NCBI GenBank assembly: GCA_027315165.1
Contig: DAHUYN010000006.1
Span: 1-64,000, forward strand
Direction: 5' to 3'
DNA length: 64,000 nt
Origin: Thermoplasmata archaeon
GTDB lineage: Archaea; Thermoplasmatota; Thermoplasmata; Lutacidiplasmatales; UBA184
This document shows positions 22,655 to 32,397 of the stretch, in pieces. The notes beneath the pieces are model-generated. The model worked only from the letters and a program-made list of their open reading frames with translations, had not been told where the DNA came from and did no database searches. The first letter of the stretch is position 1, and the number at the start of each line of letters is the position of its first letter. The position numbers were made by a program, and so were the translations under genes.

Positions 22655-22790
22655 GGACGGCGTTGCAAGGCGGGCGCCGCTAGATAAACTCGCGGGGCCG
22701 CCGGCGGTCCGTGGAGCTCCGAACGTGAGCGCGCGCGCGTTCTCCACGCCCGCGCGCGGGGGCGCGCGCGGGGCCGCGCACGCCAGCCCC

Positions 22791-22796
22791 TTTATA
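22791..22796 (+). promoter_or_regulatory. TATA-like box for tRNA-Phe
   Basis: TTTATA about 26-31 bp upstream of the mature tRNA 5' end. Confidence 0.55.
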
Positions 22797-22821
22797 CCGG
22801 GAACGGGTCGGCCCGCCCGGT

Positions 22822-22895
22822 GCCGCGGTAACTCAGTTTGGGAGAGTGCAAGACTGAAGATCTTGAAGCCGCCGGTTCAAGCCCGGCCCGCGGCA
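22822..22895 (+). tRNA. tRNA-Phe (GAA)
   Basis: GCCGCGG TA ACTCAGTTTGGGAGAGT GCAAGACTGAAGATCTTGAAG ... CCGGTTCAAGCCCGG CCGCGGC A; anticodon loop CTGAAGA. Confidence 0.96.
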
Positions 22896-22971
22896 CTCCT
22901 CCCCTTCTCTCGCTCCGCCCCGAGGTCGGCGTCGCGCGTCCTCCGCGCGTCGGCCGGGGGCCCCGTTCCGC

Positions 22972-24948
22972 CTACCTGAGCTCGCTGCGGAACCTCGCGA
23001 TCGCCTCGCGGACCTCGTCGACGGTCGCCCCGTCCTCGAGGGTGGTGAGGTCGCCGACGTCGTCGCGGCCGTCAGCGACGGCCTTGACGACGCGCCGCAT
23101 GATCTTGCCCGAGCGGGTCTTCGGCAGCCGACCGACGAAGTGGACCTCCTCGGGCCGGGCGATCTTCCCGATGAGCGCGCTCACGTGCGCCGCGATCGGG
23201 CCCGCGAGGGCGGGATCCGGCTCGACGCCGCGTCGGAGGACGACGAAGGCGACCGGGACCTCCCCCTTCACCTCGTCCGTGCGGCCGCAGACCGCGGCCT
23301 CCGCGACGCCCGGGTAGGAGAGGATCGCGTCCTCGATCTCGATCGTGCCGAGCCGGTGGCCCGCGACCTTGAGGACCTCATCGGCGCGGCCGAGGAACCA
23401 GAAGTAACCGTCCGCGTCGCGGACCGCGTAGTCACCCGCGTAGTAGGCACCCGGGAACCGGCCGAAGTAGCTCGAGACGTATCGCGCCTCGTCCTCGTGG
23501 AGGCCCAAGAGCATCCCGGGCCACGGCCGGTAGATCACGGCGTAGCCTTTCTCGCCCGGGGCGGCCGGACGCCCCTTTTCGTCGACGACGTCGGCGTCGA
23601 CGCCGGGGAGCGGGTAGGTCGCCGAGCCGGGCTTCATCGGCACGAGGCCGAGACCGGGGGCCGGCGAGATCATGATCCCGCCCGTCTCCGTCTGCCACCA
23701 CGTGTCGACGATCGGGCAGCGCTCCTTCCCGACGACGCGGTAGTACCACTCCCAGACCGACGGGTTGATCGCCTCGCCGACGCTGCCGAGGATGCGGAGC
23801 GAGCTCAGGTCGTGGGCGAGGACCGGCTCGTCGCCGTGGGTCCGTAGGCTCCGGAGCGCCGTCGGGCTCGTGTAGAGCAGGTTCACGCCATAGTGCTCGA
23901 CCATCGACCAGACGCGGTCCGGGGCCGGATGATCGAGCGCGCCCTCGTAGAGCACGCTCGTGAGCCCGAGGCCGAGCGGGCCGAAGACGATGTAGGAGTG
24001 TCCGGTGACCCAGCCGACGTCGGCGGCACACCAGTAGACGTCCTCCGCGCGCGCGTCGAACACCCAGCGCATCGTCGCGAGCGTGTGCACGAGGTAGCCG
24101 CCCGTGCCGTGCACGATCGCCTTCGGGTGGCCCGTCGTGCCGGAGGAGTACAGCAGGAACAGGGGGTGGTCCGAGGGGAGCGGGACCGGCGGCTGCCGTC
24201 GGGGCCCCTCCGAAAGCAGCGTCTCCCACGGGACGTCGCGGCCCGGGACGGAGCCGACGGCGGCGCCGGTCCGGCGGACCACGACGGAGGTCGTCACGGA
24301 CGGCGCCTGCTCGAGGGCCTCGTCGGCGATCGCCTTGAGCGGGACGACGGCGCCGCGCCGATAGCCGCCGTCGGCCGTGACGAGGAGGCGCGCGCCGAGG
24401 CGCCGGATCCGCTCCGCGAGCGCCGACGCCGAGAAGCCGCTGAAGACGGTCGTGAACGGGATCCCGAGCCGCGCGAGCGCGAGCATCGTCACCGGCAGCT
24501 CCGGCACCATCGGGAGGTAGATCGCGGCGTAGTCGCGCTTGGAGAACCCCCGCGCGTGGAGCGCACCGGCGAGCCGCTCGACCTCTCGTGTCAGCTCGGC
24601 GTAGGAGAGGGTCCGTCGCGAGCCGTCCTCGCCCTCCCAGTAGAGGGCGACCTTGTTCCGCGTCGGCCCGTCCAGGTGTCGGTCGAGGCAGTTCTCCGAG
24701 AGGTTCAGCTCGCCGTCGGGGAACCAGCGGGCGTGCGGGAACTCCCCCTCGAGGGTCCTCGTGAACGGCCGGTGCCAGCGGACCAGCTCGCGCGCGAGCG
24801 GACCCCAGAAGGCCCCGACGTCGCGCACCGACTGGCGGTGAAAGCTCCGGTACCGCTCGGTCGGCCAGTAGCGGGCCTCGAACGGGAGGTGCTCGAGCCC
24901 GCCGCCGGGGGGGCGCTCGGGGTCGGGAGGGCGCGGGGGACTCGCCAC
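22972..24948 (-). CDS. acs: Acetyl-CoA synthetase / AMP-forming acyl-CoA synthetase
   Basis: LFLLYSSGTTGHPKAIVHGTGGYLVHTL, WCAADVGWVTGHSYIVFGPLGLG, VDTWWQTETGGIMISP, YYAGDYAVRDADGYFWFLGRADEVLKVAGHRLGT, KTRSGKIMRRVVKAV. Confidence 0.95.
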   Translation of the reverse strand: MASPPRPPDPERPPGGGLEHLPFEARYWPTERYRSFHRQSVRDVGAFWGPLARELVRWHRPFTRTLEGEFPHARWFPDGELNLSENCLDRHLDGPTRNKVALYWEGEDGSRRTLSYAELTREVERLAGALHARGFSKRDYAAIYLPMVPELPVTMLALARLGIPFTTVFSGFSASALAERIRRLGARLLVTADGGYRRGAVVPLKAIADEALEQAPSVTTSVVVRRTGAAVGSVPGRDVPWETLLSEGPRRQPPVPLPSDHPLFLLYSSGTTGHPKAIVHGTGGYLVHTLATMRWVFDARAEDVYWCAADVGWVTGHSYIVFGPLGLGLTSVLYEGALDHPAPDRVWSMVEHYGVNLLYTSPTALRSLRTHGDEPVLAHDLSSLRILGSVGEAINPSVWEWYYRVVGKERCPIVDTWWQTETGGIMISPAPGLGLVPMKPGSATYPLPGVDADVVDEKGRPAAPGEKGYAVIYRPWPGMLLGLHEDEARYVSSYFGRFPGAYYAGDYAVRDADGYFWFLGRADEVLKVAGHRLGTIEIEDAILSYPGVAEAAVCGRTDEVKGEVPVAFVVLRRGVEPDPALAGPIAAHVSALIGKIARPEEVHFVGRLPKTRSGKIMRRVVKAVADGRDDVGDLTTLEDGATVDEVREAIARFRSELR

Positions 24949-24967
24949 CCTTCCCCTCTCCGGCCCC

Positions 24968-25540
24968 CTACCTGGAGCGCCCCGCCGGCTTTGGTCCCGG
25001 GGCCTTCGGGGCCGCCTTCGGAACGAACCAGACGTCGGTGATCGAGTACTTCGGGGTCGGCTCGAAGCGGGCCTCGACCGGCAGGCCGATGTAGAGGTCG
25101 GACTGCTTCGCCTCCTTCAGGCGCGCGAGCAGCAGGCTGCCGACGCCGTCGAACTCGACGAGCGCGAGGTTGTACGGGGTCTCCTTGAGGAACGCCTCGC
25201 TGCCGAAGTAGCAGGTCGTCCACGAATGGAGACGACCGGTCGTCGGAAGGTCGAGCCACTCCGTCGGCGCCGTGCACGCCATGCAGTGGCTGCGGGGCGT
25301 CGCGTAGACGAAGCCGCAGCGCGAGTTCGTGCACCGAGAGCCTCGAAGGCGTCCCTCCGCGAGCCCCAGGAAGAACGGCGTGTCCTCCGCGTAGCTGTGG
25401 ATGTACTGGATCGCGTACGGCGACCGGACGATCAGGCTCTCGACGCCCTGCGCGTCGCGGAACAGCGCCACGCCGCTCTTGTCGAGCTCGACCTGGACGT
25501 CGCGGAACTTCGACAGCGTCTTCGGGGCCTTGGCGGGCAT
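24968..25540 (-). CDS. DUF35 / Zn-ribbon OB-fold acyl-CoA-associated protein
   Basis: Rubredoxin-like C..C-x(n)-CxxC (RCTNSRCGFVYATPRSHCMAC) followed by an OB-like domain; lies directly after a thiolase gene. Confidence 0.85.
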   Translation of the reverse strand: MPAKAPKTLSKFRDVQVELDKSGVALFRDAQGVESLIVRSPYAIQYIHSYAEDTPFFLGLAEGRLRGSRCTNSRCGFVYATPRSHCMACTAPTEWLDLPTTGRLHSWTTCYFGSEAFLKETPYNLALVEFDGVGSLLLARLKEAKQSDLYIGLPVEARFEPTPKYSITDVWFVPKAAPKAPGPKPAGRSR

Positions 25541-25541
25541 G

Positions 25542-26951
25542 TCAGTACCCCCGCTCGAGGATCGAGACGGTCACCGCAGAGCCGGTCCCCGCGTGCGAGT
25601 GGATCGCGCCGCGCTTGGCGTTGGGGATCTGGAGGGTCGCGTCGCCGAAGTGCTTGCCGATCGTGCCCTGCAACTGCCAGAAGGCGAAGACGCCCTGCAT
25701 CAACCCCGTGGCACCGACCGGGTGACCGCAGGCGATGAGGCCGCCCGAGGGGTTCACGGGGATCTCGCCGGCCTTCGGGACCGGGAAGCCGTAGTCGAAC
25801 CCCTTGAGGAACGGCGCACCGGACTCGACGAACCCGTAGCCCTCGCCGTACCGGCAGAGCGCGAGGTCCTCGTAGGTCTGGATCTCGCTCGACGCGTAGG
25901 CGTCGTGGAGCTCGACGAAGTCGAGCTCGCGCTTGGGGTCGGTGATCCCGGCCATCCGATACGCCTCGAGACCGGCCGCGCGGCCGGCCCGGAACGAGTG
26001 GACGCCAGGGTACTCGAGCTTCGTGTAGTCCTCCGCACGCTCGTTCGGCGCGAGCGGGACCTTTCCGAACGGTCGGTCGGCGAGCCGCATCGTGTCCGTC
26101 CCGGTCCCGACGCCCGTGACCTCGATGGGCCGGTCCGTGAACTCCTTGGCGCGCTCCGCGCTGCAGAGGACGGCGACGGCCGCGCCGTCGCTCATCGTGC
26201 AGATCTGCTCGCGCGTGAGCGGGTAGGAGATCATCTCGGAGTTGAGCACGTCCGCGACCGTGAGCCGCTTCGGGTACTGCGCATAGGGGTTGTGGAGCGC
26301 GTTGAGGTGGTTCTTGACCGAGACCAGGCTCATGATCCGGCTCCCCTCGACGGTCGCGAGGCGCTGCGCCTCCCGCTCGTCGGGGATGTGCGCGAACCGG
26401 GTCTTCCGCAGGTACTCGTAGATGTGCCGCTGGACCATCAGCGCGTAGTAGCCCGTGTAGAACCCGCCGAGCGGGAAGTCGAAGTTGGTGTCGCTCGCGA
26501 GGGCGATGAACTCGTTGCCCTTCCAGGTCGCGACCCGGCTCATCGTCTCGTAGCCGGCGGCGAGGCAGACGTCCATCCGGCCGCTCGCCACCGCCTCGAA
26601 CGCCGCCTGGAAGCACTCGCCGCCCGTCGCGCCGCCCCACTCGATGCGGACCGAGCCCTTCGGGTTGAGCCCGAGGTAGTCCTGCACCATGCTCGCGGCC
26701 TTGAGCTGTCTCGAGAAGTGGTCCGAGAAGTAGGAGATCCGGCTCCCGTCGATGCGGTCGACCGAAAGGTTCTCGACGTCCTTGACGGCGTAGTCGTAGG
26801 CGCGGCGGACCATCAGTCGGAAGTCCATCGCGGGATGCGCCTTCGCGAACTTCGTCACGCCGCCGGTGACCATGTAGACGCGGCGACTCGGCTTGCGCCG
26901 AGGGGCGGCGGTCGCGGGGGAGGCGCTCGTAGGCTTCGCTCGGTCGGTCAC
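25542..26951 (-). CDS. Thiolase-superfamily protein (SCP2-like) lacking the usual nucleophilic Cys
   Basis: MVTGGVTKFAKAHP, FVELHDAYASSEIQTYEDL, GGLIACGHPVGATGLMQG. The motif expected as ENACASG reads EWGGATGG. Confidence 0.85.
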   Translation of the reverse strand: MTDRAKPTSASPATAAPRRKPSRRVYMVTGGVTKFAKAHPAMDFRLMVRRAYDYAVKDVENLSVDRIDGSRISYFSDHFSRQLKAASMVQDYLGLNPKGSVRIEWGGATGGECFQAAFEAVASGRMDVCLAAGYETMSRVATWKGNEFIALASDTNFDFPLGGFYTGYYALMVQRHIYEYLRKTRFAHIPDEREAQRLATVEGSRIMSLVSVKNHLNALHNPYAQYPKRLTVADVLNSEMISYPLTREQICTMSDGAAVAVLCSAERAKEFTDRPIEVTGVGTGTDTMRLADRPFGKVPLAPNERAEDYTKLEYPGVHSFRAGRAAGLEAYRMAGITDPKRELDFVELHDAYASSEIQTYEDLALCRYGEGYGFVESGAPFLKGFDYGFPVPKAGEIPVNPSGGLIACGHPVGATGLMQGVFAFWQLQGTIGKHFGDATLQIPNAKRGAIHSHAGTGSAVTVSILERGY

Positions 26952-27053
26952 GACTTCTCCTCGCGCGGGCCAGTCGCGCTCCGTTCATAATCCTGAGCCC
27001 CGCGTCGCCCGGCCGGCGGAACCGTCTTGGCCGCGTAGTGGCCTCTCGAAGCC

Positions 27054-27998
27054 GTGACCGCGACCCCGACGAAGCGCGACCTGCTCTCGATCGCCGACCT
27101 CGAGCCCGACCTGCCCGAGCTCCTTCTCCGGGCCCGGGAGATGAAGGCGGCCCGGCGCACGGGGGTCCTCGCGCACCGCCTGGCCGGGCTCAACCTCGGC
27201 ATGATCTTCGAGAAGCCGTCGACGCGCACGCGCACCTCCTTCGAGGTCGCGATGAACGACCTCGGCGGGCACGCGATCTACCTCTCCCCGAAGGAGATGC
27301 AGCTCGGCCGCGGCGAGACGATCGCCGACACGGCCCGGGTCCTCTCGCGGTTCGTCGACGGGATCGTCTACCGGGCCTACCGTCACGAGGACCTCGCCGA
27401 GCTCGCCCGATGGGCGACCGTCCCGGTGATCAACGCGCTCGACGACCTCGAACACCCCTGCCAGATCGTCGCCGACCTCACGACGCTGCACGAGCGCTGG
27501 AACGGCGACTTCGCCGGCCGGCGGCTCGCCTACATCGGCGACGGCAACAACGTCCACCACTCCCTCCTCCTCGGGTGCGCGCTCGTCGGGGTCGACCTCG
27601 CGAGCGCGACCCCGAAGGCCTACCGGCCGCGGCCCGAGATCGTCGCGCGCGCGGAGGTGTTCGCGCGTCGCTCCGGCGCGAAGCTCACGTTCACCGACGT
27701 GCCTCGAGAGGCGGCCCACGAGGCGGACGCGCTCTACACCGACGTCTGGATCTCGATGGGCGACGAGGCCGAGAAGGAGCCGCGCGAGGCCGCCTTTAGG
27801 GGCTACCAGATCAACGCGGCGCTCCTGGCCGAGGCCCGCCCGGACGCCTTCGTCCTCCACGACCTGCCCGCGCATCGGGGGCAGGAGATCACCGACGAGG
27901 TGCTCGACGGCCCCCGCGCCGCCGTCTGGGACCAGGCCGAGAACCGACTCCACGCGCAGAAGGCGATCCTCGAGCGCCTCCTTCGAGGCCCGGGCTGA
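27054..27998 (+). CDS. argF: Ornithine carbamoyltransferase
   Basis: MIFEKPSTRTRTSFEVAMNDLGGHAIYLS, LGRGETIADTARVLSRFVDGIVYR, HPCQIVADLTTLHE, DVWISMGDE, HDLPAHRGQEITDEV. GTG start. Confidence 0.95.
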   Translation: MTATPTKRDLLSIADLEPDLPELLLRAREMKAARRTGVLAHRLAGLNLGMIFEKPSTRTRTSFEVAMNDLGGHAIYLSPKEMQLGRGETIADTARVLSRFVDGIVYRAYRHEDLAELARWATVPVINALDDLEHPCQIVADLTTLHERWNGDFAGRRLAYIGDGNNVHHSLLLGCALVGVDLASATPKAYRPRPEIVARAEVFARRSGAKLTFTDVPREAAHEADALYTDVWISMGDEAEKEPREAAFRGYQINAALLAEARPDAFVLHDLPAHRGQEITDEVLDGPRAAVWDQAENRLHAQKAILERLLRGPG

Positions 27999-28017
27999 GG
28001 TCGGTCCCGCGTCGCCG

Positions 28018-28383
28018 ATGTACTCGCATCGCGACCACCGGGCCTACCACGACGCCTACCGCCTGCTCGGGCTCGCGGTCGCGCTCACGGTCGCGCTCGT
28101 CGCTCTCGCGGCCCTCCTCGCCGCGGCGTGGGCCGGCCTCGCCTGCCTGCTCGGCCTCGCCCTCGTCGGCACGGGTAGCCTCGTCGCCTCGCGCCGTCTC
28201 GTCGAGGGGTACGTCCGGGACCTTCGGGCCGTCCACGCCGGTAATCCGGTGCCGGGGAGCCTTCGGGTCGAGGTCGAGAGCTCGGTCGAGGTCGACCGCG
28301 AGCGGCGGCGTCGCGCCGGCTCGCCGAACGTGCGCCGGCGTGGGGTCGGTTCGGTCTCGCCTCCCCGGACCGGCGGGCCCTGA
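28018..28383 (+). CDS. Small membrane protein, unknown
   Basis: Two adjacent hydrophobic segments (LLGLAVALTVALVALAALLAAAWAGLACLLGLALV); no recognised family. Confidence 0.55.
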   Translation: MYSHRDHRAYHDAYRLLGLAVALTVALVALAALLAAAWAGLACLLGLALVGTGSLVASRRLVEGYVRDLRAVHAGNPVPGSLRVEVESSVEVDRERRRRAGSPNVRRRGVGSVSPPRTGGP

Positions 28384-28389
28384 GCGGCG

Positions 28390-28836
28390 CTAGCGGGTCG
28401 CCTCGGGCTCGGCCCGGAGCCGGATCTTGAGGAGGTGCTCGATCTTGCGCACGGTCGCATCGGGGGGGTGGAAGCTGCCGCTCTCGAGCTTGAGGACGAG
28501 GGATTTCTTCTCGTTGAGCTTCTTGCCGAAGTCCTCGGGCGTCCACCCGAGCTTCTCTCGAGCCTGGCGGATGCGATGGCCCCAGTCGGCGGCGAGCTCC
28601 ATCTCGGGCATCTCCTTGTAGAGGTCCCGCTCCTCGAGGCTCCGCCCTCGAGGGGCCGCGCGCCCCGGCGAGGGGATCGCGCCCGTGACGGGCCCCGCGC
28701 GATAGGGCGCAGGGGCCGGCGGCGCTTCGAGGACGACCCCGAACCGGCTGCACGGGGCGCAGAGCCGCAGCACCGAGCCCTCGACGCGCACGCGGATCAG
28801 CGACTCGGACTCCTTGCCACACATCTCACAGATCAT
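28390..28836 (-). CDS. Archaeal multiprotein bridging factor 1 (aMBF1)
   Basis: N-terminal Zn ribbon MICEMCGKESESLIRVRVEGSVLRLCAPCSRFG plus HTH DWGHRIRQAREKLGWTPEDFGKKLNEKKSLVLKLESG. Confidence 0.9.
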   Translation of the reverse strand: MICEMCGKESESLIRVRVEGSVLRLCAPCSRFGVVLEAPPAPAPYRAGPVTGAIPSPGRAAPRGRSLEERDLYKEMPEMELAADWGHRIRQAREKLGWTPEDFGKKLNEKKSLVLKLESGSFHPPDATVRKIEHLLKIRLRAEPEATR

Positions 28837-29360
28837 GGGATCGACCCTCCTGGTGTCTCCGGCCGGGGCGTCTCGGTCGCGCGCGTGGACCGGCGGGCCT
28901 CCATGCGCGCCTCGCCTTCCTGGAACCGACGGCGCTCGTCGTCGTTGGTGAGGTCGAGGGGGCGGACCGGCGTCGGTCGGCCATCGGGGCCGACGGCGAC
29001 CATCGTCACGTAGGCGCTTCCGACGCGCCGCGTCGGGCCGCCCGCGAGGTCCTCAGCGGTGACCTCGACGAGGATCTCCATCGAGGAGTGCCCGACGTAC
29101 GTGATGCGGCTGTCGAACGTCACCACCTGGCCAAGGCGGACCGGGGCCAAGAAGTCGACGCGGTCGAAGGAGGCGGTGACGCAGTTGAGCCCCGAGTGGC
29201 GCATCGCCGTGACGTAGGCGACGCGGTCGATCTCCGAGAGGATGACGCCGCCGAAGACGTTCCCCATGAAGTTCGCGTCGGTCGGGACCGTCAGCCGCAC
29301 GACGCTCGCGCGAGAGCTCGCGACGGTGCGCATCGTGCGACTGTTCACGGAGGGCCTCAC
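28833..29360 (-). CDS. Hotdog-fold acyl-CoA thioesterase
   Basis: NFMGNVFGGVILSEIDRVAYVTAMRHSGLNCVTASFDRVDFLAPVRLGQVV; overlaps the aMBF1 gene by 4 bp. Confidence 0.85.
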   Translation of the reverse strand: MRPSVNSRTMRTVASSRASVVRLTVPTDANFMGNVFGGVILSEIDRVAYVTAMRHSGLNCVTASFDRVDFLAPVRLGQVVTFDSRITYVGHSSMEILVEVTAEDLAGGPTRRVGSAYVTMVAVGPDGRPTPVRPLDLTNDDERRRFQEGEARMEARRSTRATETPRPETPGGSIP

Positions 29361-29414
29361 GATCCCGTACGGCCGGAGACCGGTCCGGGGAACGACCTCC
29401 TCACGGCCGCCGGG

Positions 29415-30089
29415 CTAAAGGGGTTTCTGGAGCAGGCTCCGGCCCGGCCTCGTCGTCGCGACGGACACGAGACCGGCCCGCGCCCACCGTCGCTCGTCGT
29501 CGACCCCCCGCCCCCGCGGGACGCCGAAGAGAAGGTAGCCGCCCTTGCGGAGGACGCGCACCGTCTCGGCGACGACCGCCGGCACGAACGCGTCGTCGAC
29601 GCAGCAGAGGACCCCCACCGACAGGACGACGTCGAAGCTCTCGGAGCGGAACGGCAGGTCGGCGTTGTCGCCGCGCACCCGGTCGGCGACGAACGGCCGG
29701 CCGGCGAGTCGGGAGAGCCTCGCGCCGCTCCCCCACATCCCGACCTGCGGCTCGAGGAGGGTCCACGAGAGCGGGCGCACCCGATGGCGCCGCGCGAGGA
29801 GCGCCGCATCGTAGCCCGGTCCCGAGCCGAGGCTCACGAGGCGCGAGCCGGCCCCGAGTCGTCCGTCGAGCAGCTCGAGCAGCGAGCGGAGCCGAGAGCC
29901 TCGGTAGCGCGTCCCGAGGAGCCACGCCCATCGAACGCGGCCGGGCAGCGGGAGAGGCCATCGGACCGCTCGCGTCGGGGCTCCGCCGGCGGCCCCCGCG
30001 GGAGAGCGTCCCCCCGTCATCGACGCAGGCCCCGCCCTCGCACGACCGACGGGCCACCGCGACGCGTCATGGGGCTCTTGCCGCAACAA
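29415..30089 (-). CDS. Class I SAM-dependent methyltransferase
   Basis: RLVSLGSGPGYDAALLAR, ADLPFRSESFDVVLSVGVLCCVDDAFVPAVVAETVRVLRKGGYLLFGVPRG. The true start may be the internal MTGG. Confidence 0.8.
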   Translation of the reverse strand: MLRQEPHDASRWPVGRARAGPASMTGGRSPAGAAGGAPTRAVRWPLPLPGRVRWAWLLGTRYRGSRLRSLLELLDGRLGAGSRLVSLGSGPGYDAALLARRHRVRPLSWTLLEPQVGMWGSGARLSRLAGRPFVADRVRGDNADLPFRSESFDVVLSVGVLCCVDDAFVPAVVAETVRVLRKGGYLLFGVPRGRGVDDERRWARAGLVSVATTRPGRSLLQKPL

Positions 30090-30091
30090 CG

Positions 30092-30101
30092 CCTATATAG
30101 G
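30092..30101 (+). promoter_or_regulatory. TATA box of the tuf-rpsJ operon
   Basis: Palindromic CCTATATAGG about 33 bp upstream of the tuf ATG. Confidence 0.6.
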
Positions 30102-30133
30102 GGCACCTTTTGGGCGCGCCCGGAGCCCACCCA

Positions 30134-31414
30134 ATGGCACAGAAGCCCCACCTCAACATCGTCTTCATCGGACACGTTGACCATGGGAAGTCGACCACCG
30201 TCGGCCGACTCCTGCTCGACACCGGCTACATTCGCCAGGAGGAGATCGACAAGTACCGGGCCGAGGCCGAGTCGAAGGGGAAGGCGACCTTCGAGTTCGC
30301 CTGGGTCATGGACGACCTCAAGGAAGAGAGGGAGCGCGGTGTCACGATCGACATCGCCCACCGCCGCTTTGACACGCAGAAGTACTACTTCACCATCATC
30401 GACGCGCCCGGCCACCGTGACTTCGTCAAGAACATGATCACGGGGACGAGCCAGGCCGACGGCGCCGTGCTCGTCTGCTCGGCGGCGGAGGGGATCCAGG
30501 ACCAGACGCGGGAGCACGTCTACCTCTCGAAGACCCTCGGTGTGAGCCAGCTCATCTGCGCCATCAACAAGATGGACCGGCAGGAAGTCGCCTACAAGGA
30601 GTCGAAGTTCACCGAGATCAAGGACGAGTTGACCAAGCTCCTCAAGAGCGTCGGCTACAAGGTCGACACGCAGGTCGTCTTCGTCCCGATCTCCGCGTTC
30701 AAGGACGACAACATCAACAAGGCCTCTCCCAACATGCCCTGGTTCAAGGGCCCCACGCTCCTCCAGGCGCTCGACAACATGGTCGTGCCGTCGAAGCCGA
30801 CCGACAAGCCGCTTCGGCTGCCCGTCCAGGACGTCTACACGATCACGGGCATCGGAACCGTGCCGGTGGGCCGCGTCGAGACCGGGAAGCTCAAGGTCGG
30901 CGACAAGATCATCTTCATGCCCGGCGGCAAGACGGGCGAGGTGAAGTCGATCGAGATGCACCACGAGGCCGTCCAGGAGGCCCAGCCGGGTGACAACGTC
31001 GGCTTCAACGTCCGCGGGATCGACAAGAACGATATCCGCCGCGGAGAGGTCGCCGGACCCGCCTCGAACCCCCCGACCGTCGTCGAGAGCTTCACCGCGA
31101 AGATCCAGGTGCTGAACCACCCGTCGGTCATCACCGCGGGGTACACGCCCGTCTTCCACCTCCACACGGCGCAGGTCGCCTGCGAGTTCACCGAGCTGCA
31201 GAAGCGGCTCGACCCGCGCACCGGCCAGGTCGCGGAGGAGAACCCCCAGACGCTGAAGACCGGGGATGCGGCGATCGTCAAGATCACGCCGAAGCGGCCG
31301 CTCGTCATCGAGCGGTACAAAGACTTCCCCCAGCTCGGCCGCTTCGCGGTGCGCGACATGGGCCAGACGGTCGCGGCGGGCGTCGTCGACGACGTCAAGA
31401 AGAAGACCGACTGA
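30134..31414 (+). CDS. tuf: Translation elongation factor 1-alpha (aEF1A)
   Basis: [52 protein letters not shown]. Confidence 0.98.
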   Translation: MAQKPHLNIVFIGHVDHGKSTTVGRLLLDTGYIRQEEIDKYRAEAESKGKATFEFAWVMDDLKEERERGVTIDIAHRRFDTQKYYFTIIDAPGHRDFVKNMITGTSQADGAVLVCSAAEGIQDQTREHVYLSKTLGVSQLICAINKMDRQEVAYKESKFTEIKDELTKLLKSVGYKVDTQVVFVPISAFKDDNINKASPNMPWFKGPTLLQALDNMVVPSKPTDKPLRLPVQDVYTITGIGTVPVGRVETGKLKVGDKIIFMPGGKTGEVKSIEMHHEAVQEAQPGDNVGFNVRGIDKNDIRRGEVAGPASNPPTVVESFTAKIQVLNHPSVITAGYTPVFHLHTAQVACEFTELQKRLDPRTGQVAEENPQTLKTGDAAIVKITPKRPLVIERYKDFPQLGRFAVRDMGQTVAAGVVDDVKKKTD

Positions 31415-31442
31415 ACGGTCGGTACCTCGAGGGAGCTAGCCG

Positions 31443-31757
31443 ATGCCGCACCCACGCGCCCGCATCTCCCTCAGCGGGACCGACCCCAAGAAGGTCGACA
31501 CCGTCTGCCGCCAGATCCGGGACATCTCGCAGAGGACGGGCGTCGGCATCGCCGGTCCGATCCCCCTCCCGACCAAGCGGCTCAAGGTCCCCGTGCGCAA
31601 GGGCCCCGATGGCGGCGGGTCGAGCACGATCGACCACTGGGAGATGCGCATCCACAAGCGGCTCATCGACATCGATGCGGACGAGCGGGCCCTGCGCCAG
31701 GTGATGCGCATCCAGGTCCCGGACGGCGTCAACATCGAGATCGTCCTCAAGACCTGA
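31443..31757 (+). CDS. rpsJ: 30S ribosomal protein S10
   Basis: [48 protein letters not shown] ... [36 protein letters not shown]. Confidence 0.97.
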   Translation: MPHPRARISLSGTDPKKVDTVCRQIRDISQRTGVGIAGPIPLPTKRLKVPVRKGPDGGGSSTIDHWEMRIHKRLIDIDADERALRQVMRIQVPDGVNIEIVLKT

Positions 31758-31764
31758 CGGCGCC

Positions 31765-32397
31765 GTGTTCGCGCCCGGCTCGCGCGGGCTCCTCGGCGCC
31801 CTCCTCGGGGTCGTCGTGGTCGGGCTCGTCGCAACGACGTTCGCTCCTCCCGGTCCGTCGCAGTTCACCGCGCTCGCGACGACGATCCTTCTGACGGGGC
31901 TCGCGCTGTTCCTCGCGGCGTTCTTCCGGGACCCCGAGCGCGCGCCCGGGCCCGGGATCGTCTCGGCCGCCGACGGGCGGGTCACCGCGGTCGCGAAGGA
32001 CGGGGACCGCTGGCAGATCGTCGTCTTCATGAACGTCACGAACGTCCACGTCAACCGCTTCCCGATCGACGGGCGTGTCGAGGAGATCCAGGACGCAGGG
32101 AGCGGGTACAAGGCGGCGTTCCTCGCCGACGCGGCCCACAACGTGCGGCGGCACTACACGCTCGGGACGTCGGTGGGCCCCGTCGAGGTCGTCCAGCTCA
32201 CGGGCGTGGTGGCCCGGCGGATCGTCTCCTTCGTCGGCGTCGGGCACGCCGGTGCGAAAGGGGAGCGGCTCGGGATGATCGTCCTCGGCTCGCGCGTCGA
32301 CGTCTTCCTTCCCCGAGAGACGACGCACCCGACGGTGCACGTCGGGGACCGGGTGCGGGCCGGCGTCACCGAGATCGCGGCCGAGGGGCCCGCGTGA
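31765..32397 (+). CDS. Phosphatidylserine/archaetidylserine decarboxylase-related protein
   Basis: FFRDPERAPGPGIVSAADGRV, VVFMNVTNVHVNRFPIDGRV, ERLGMIVLGSRVDVFLP; GTG start; followed by a CDP-alcohol phosphatidyltransferase. Confidence 0.85.
   Translation: MFAPGSRGLLGALLGVVVVGLVATTFAPPGPSQFTALATTILLTGLALFLAAFFRDPERAPGPGIVSAADGRVTAVAKDGDRWQIVVFMNVTNVHVNRFPIDGRVEEIQDAGSGYKAAFLADAAHNVRRHYTLGTSVGPVEVVQLTGVVARRIVSFVGVGHAGAKGERLGMIVLGSRVDVFLPRETTHPTVHVGDRVRAGVTEIAAEGPA

Noticed and set aside
20633-22687. 684-aa + strand ORF
   Set aside because: Antisense to topoisomerase IA; no recognisable domain.
25401-26990. 529-aa + strand ORF
   Set aside because: Antisense to the thiolase gene; shadow ORF composition.
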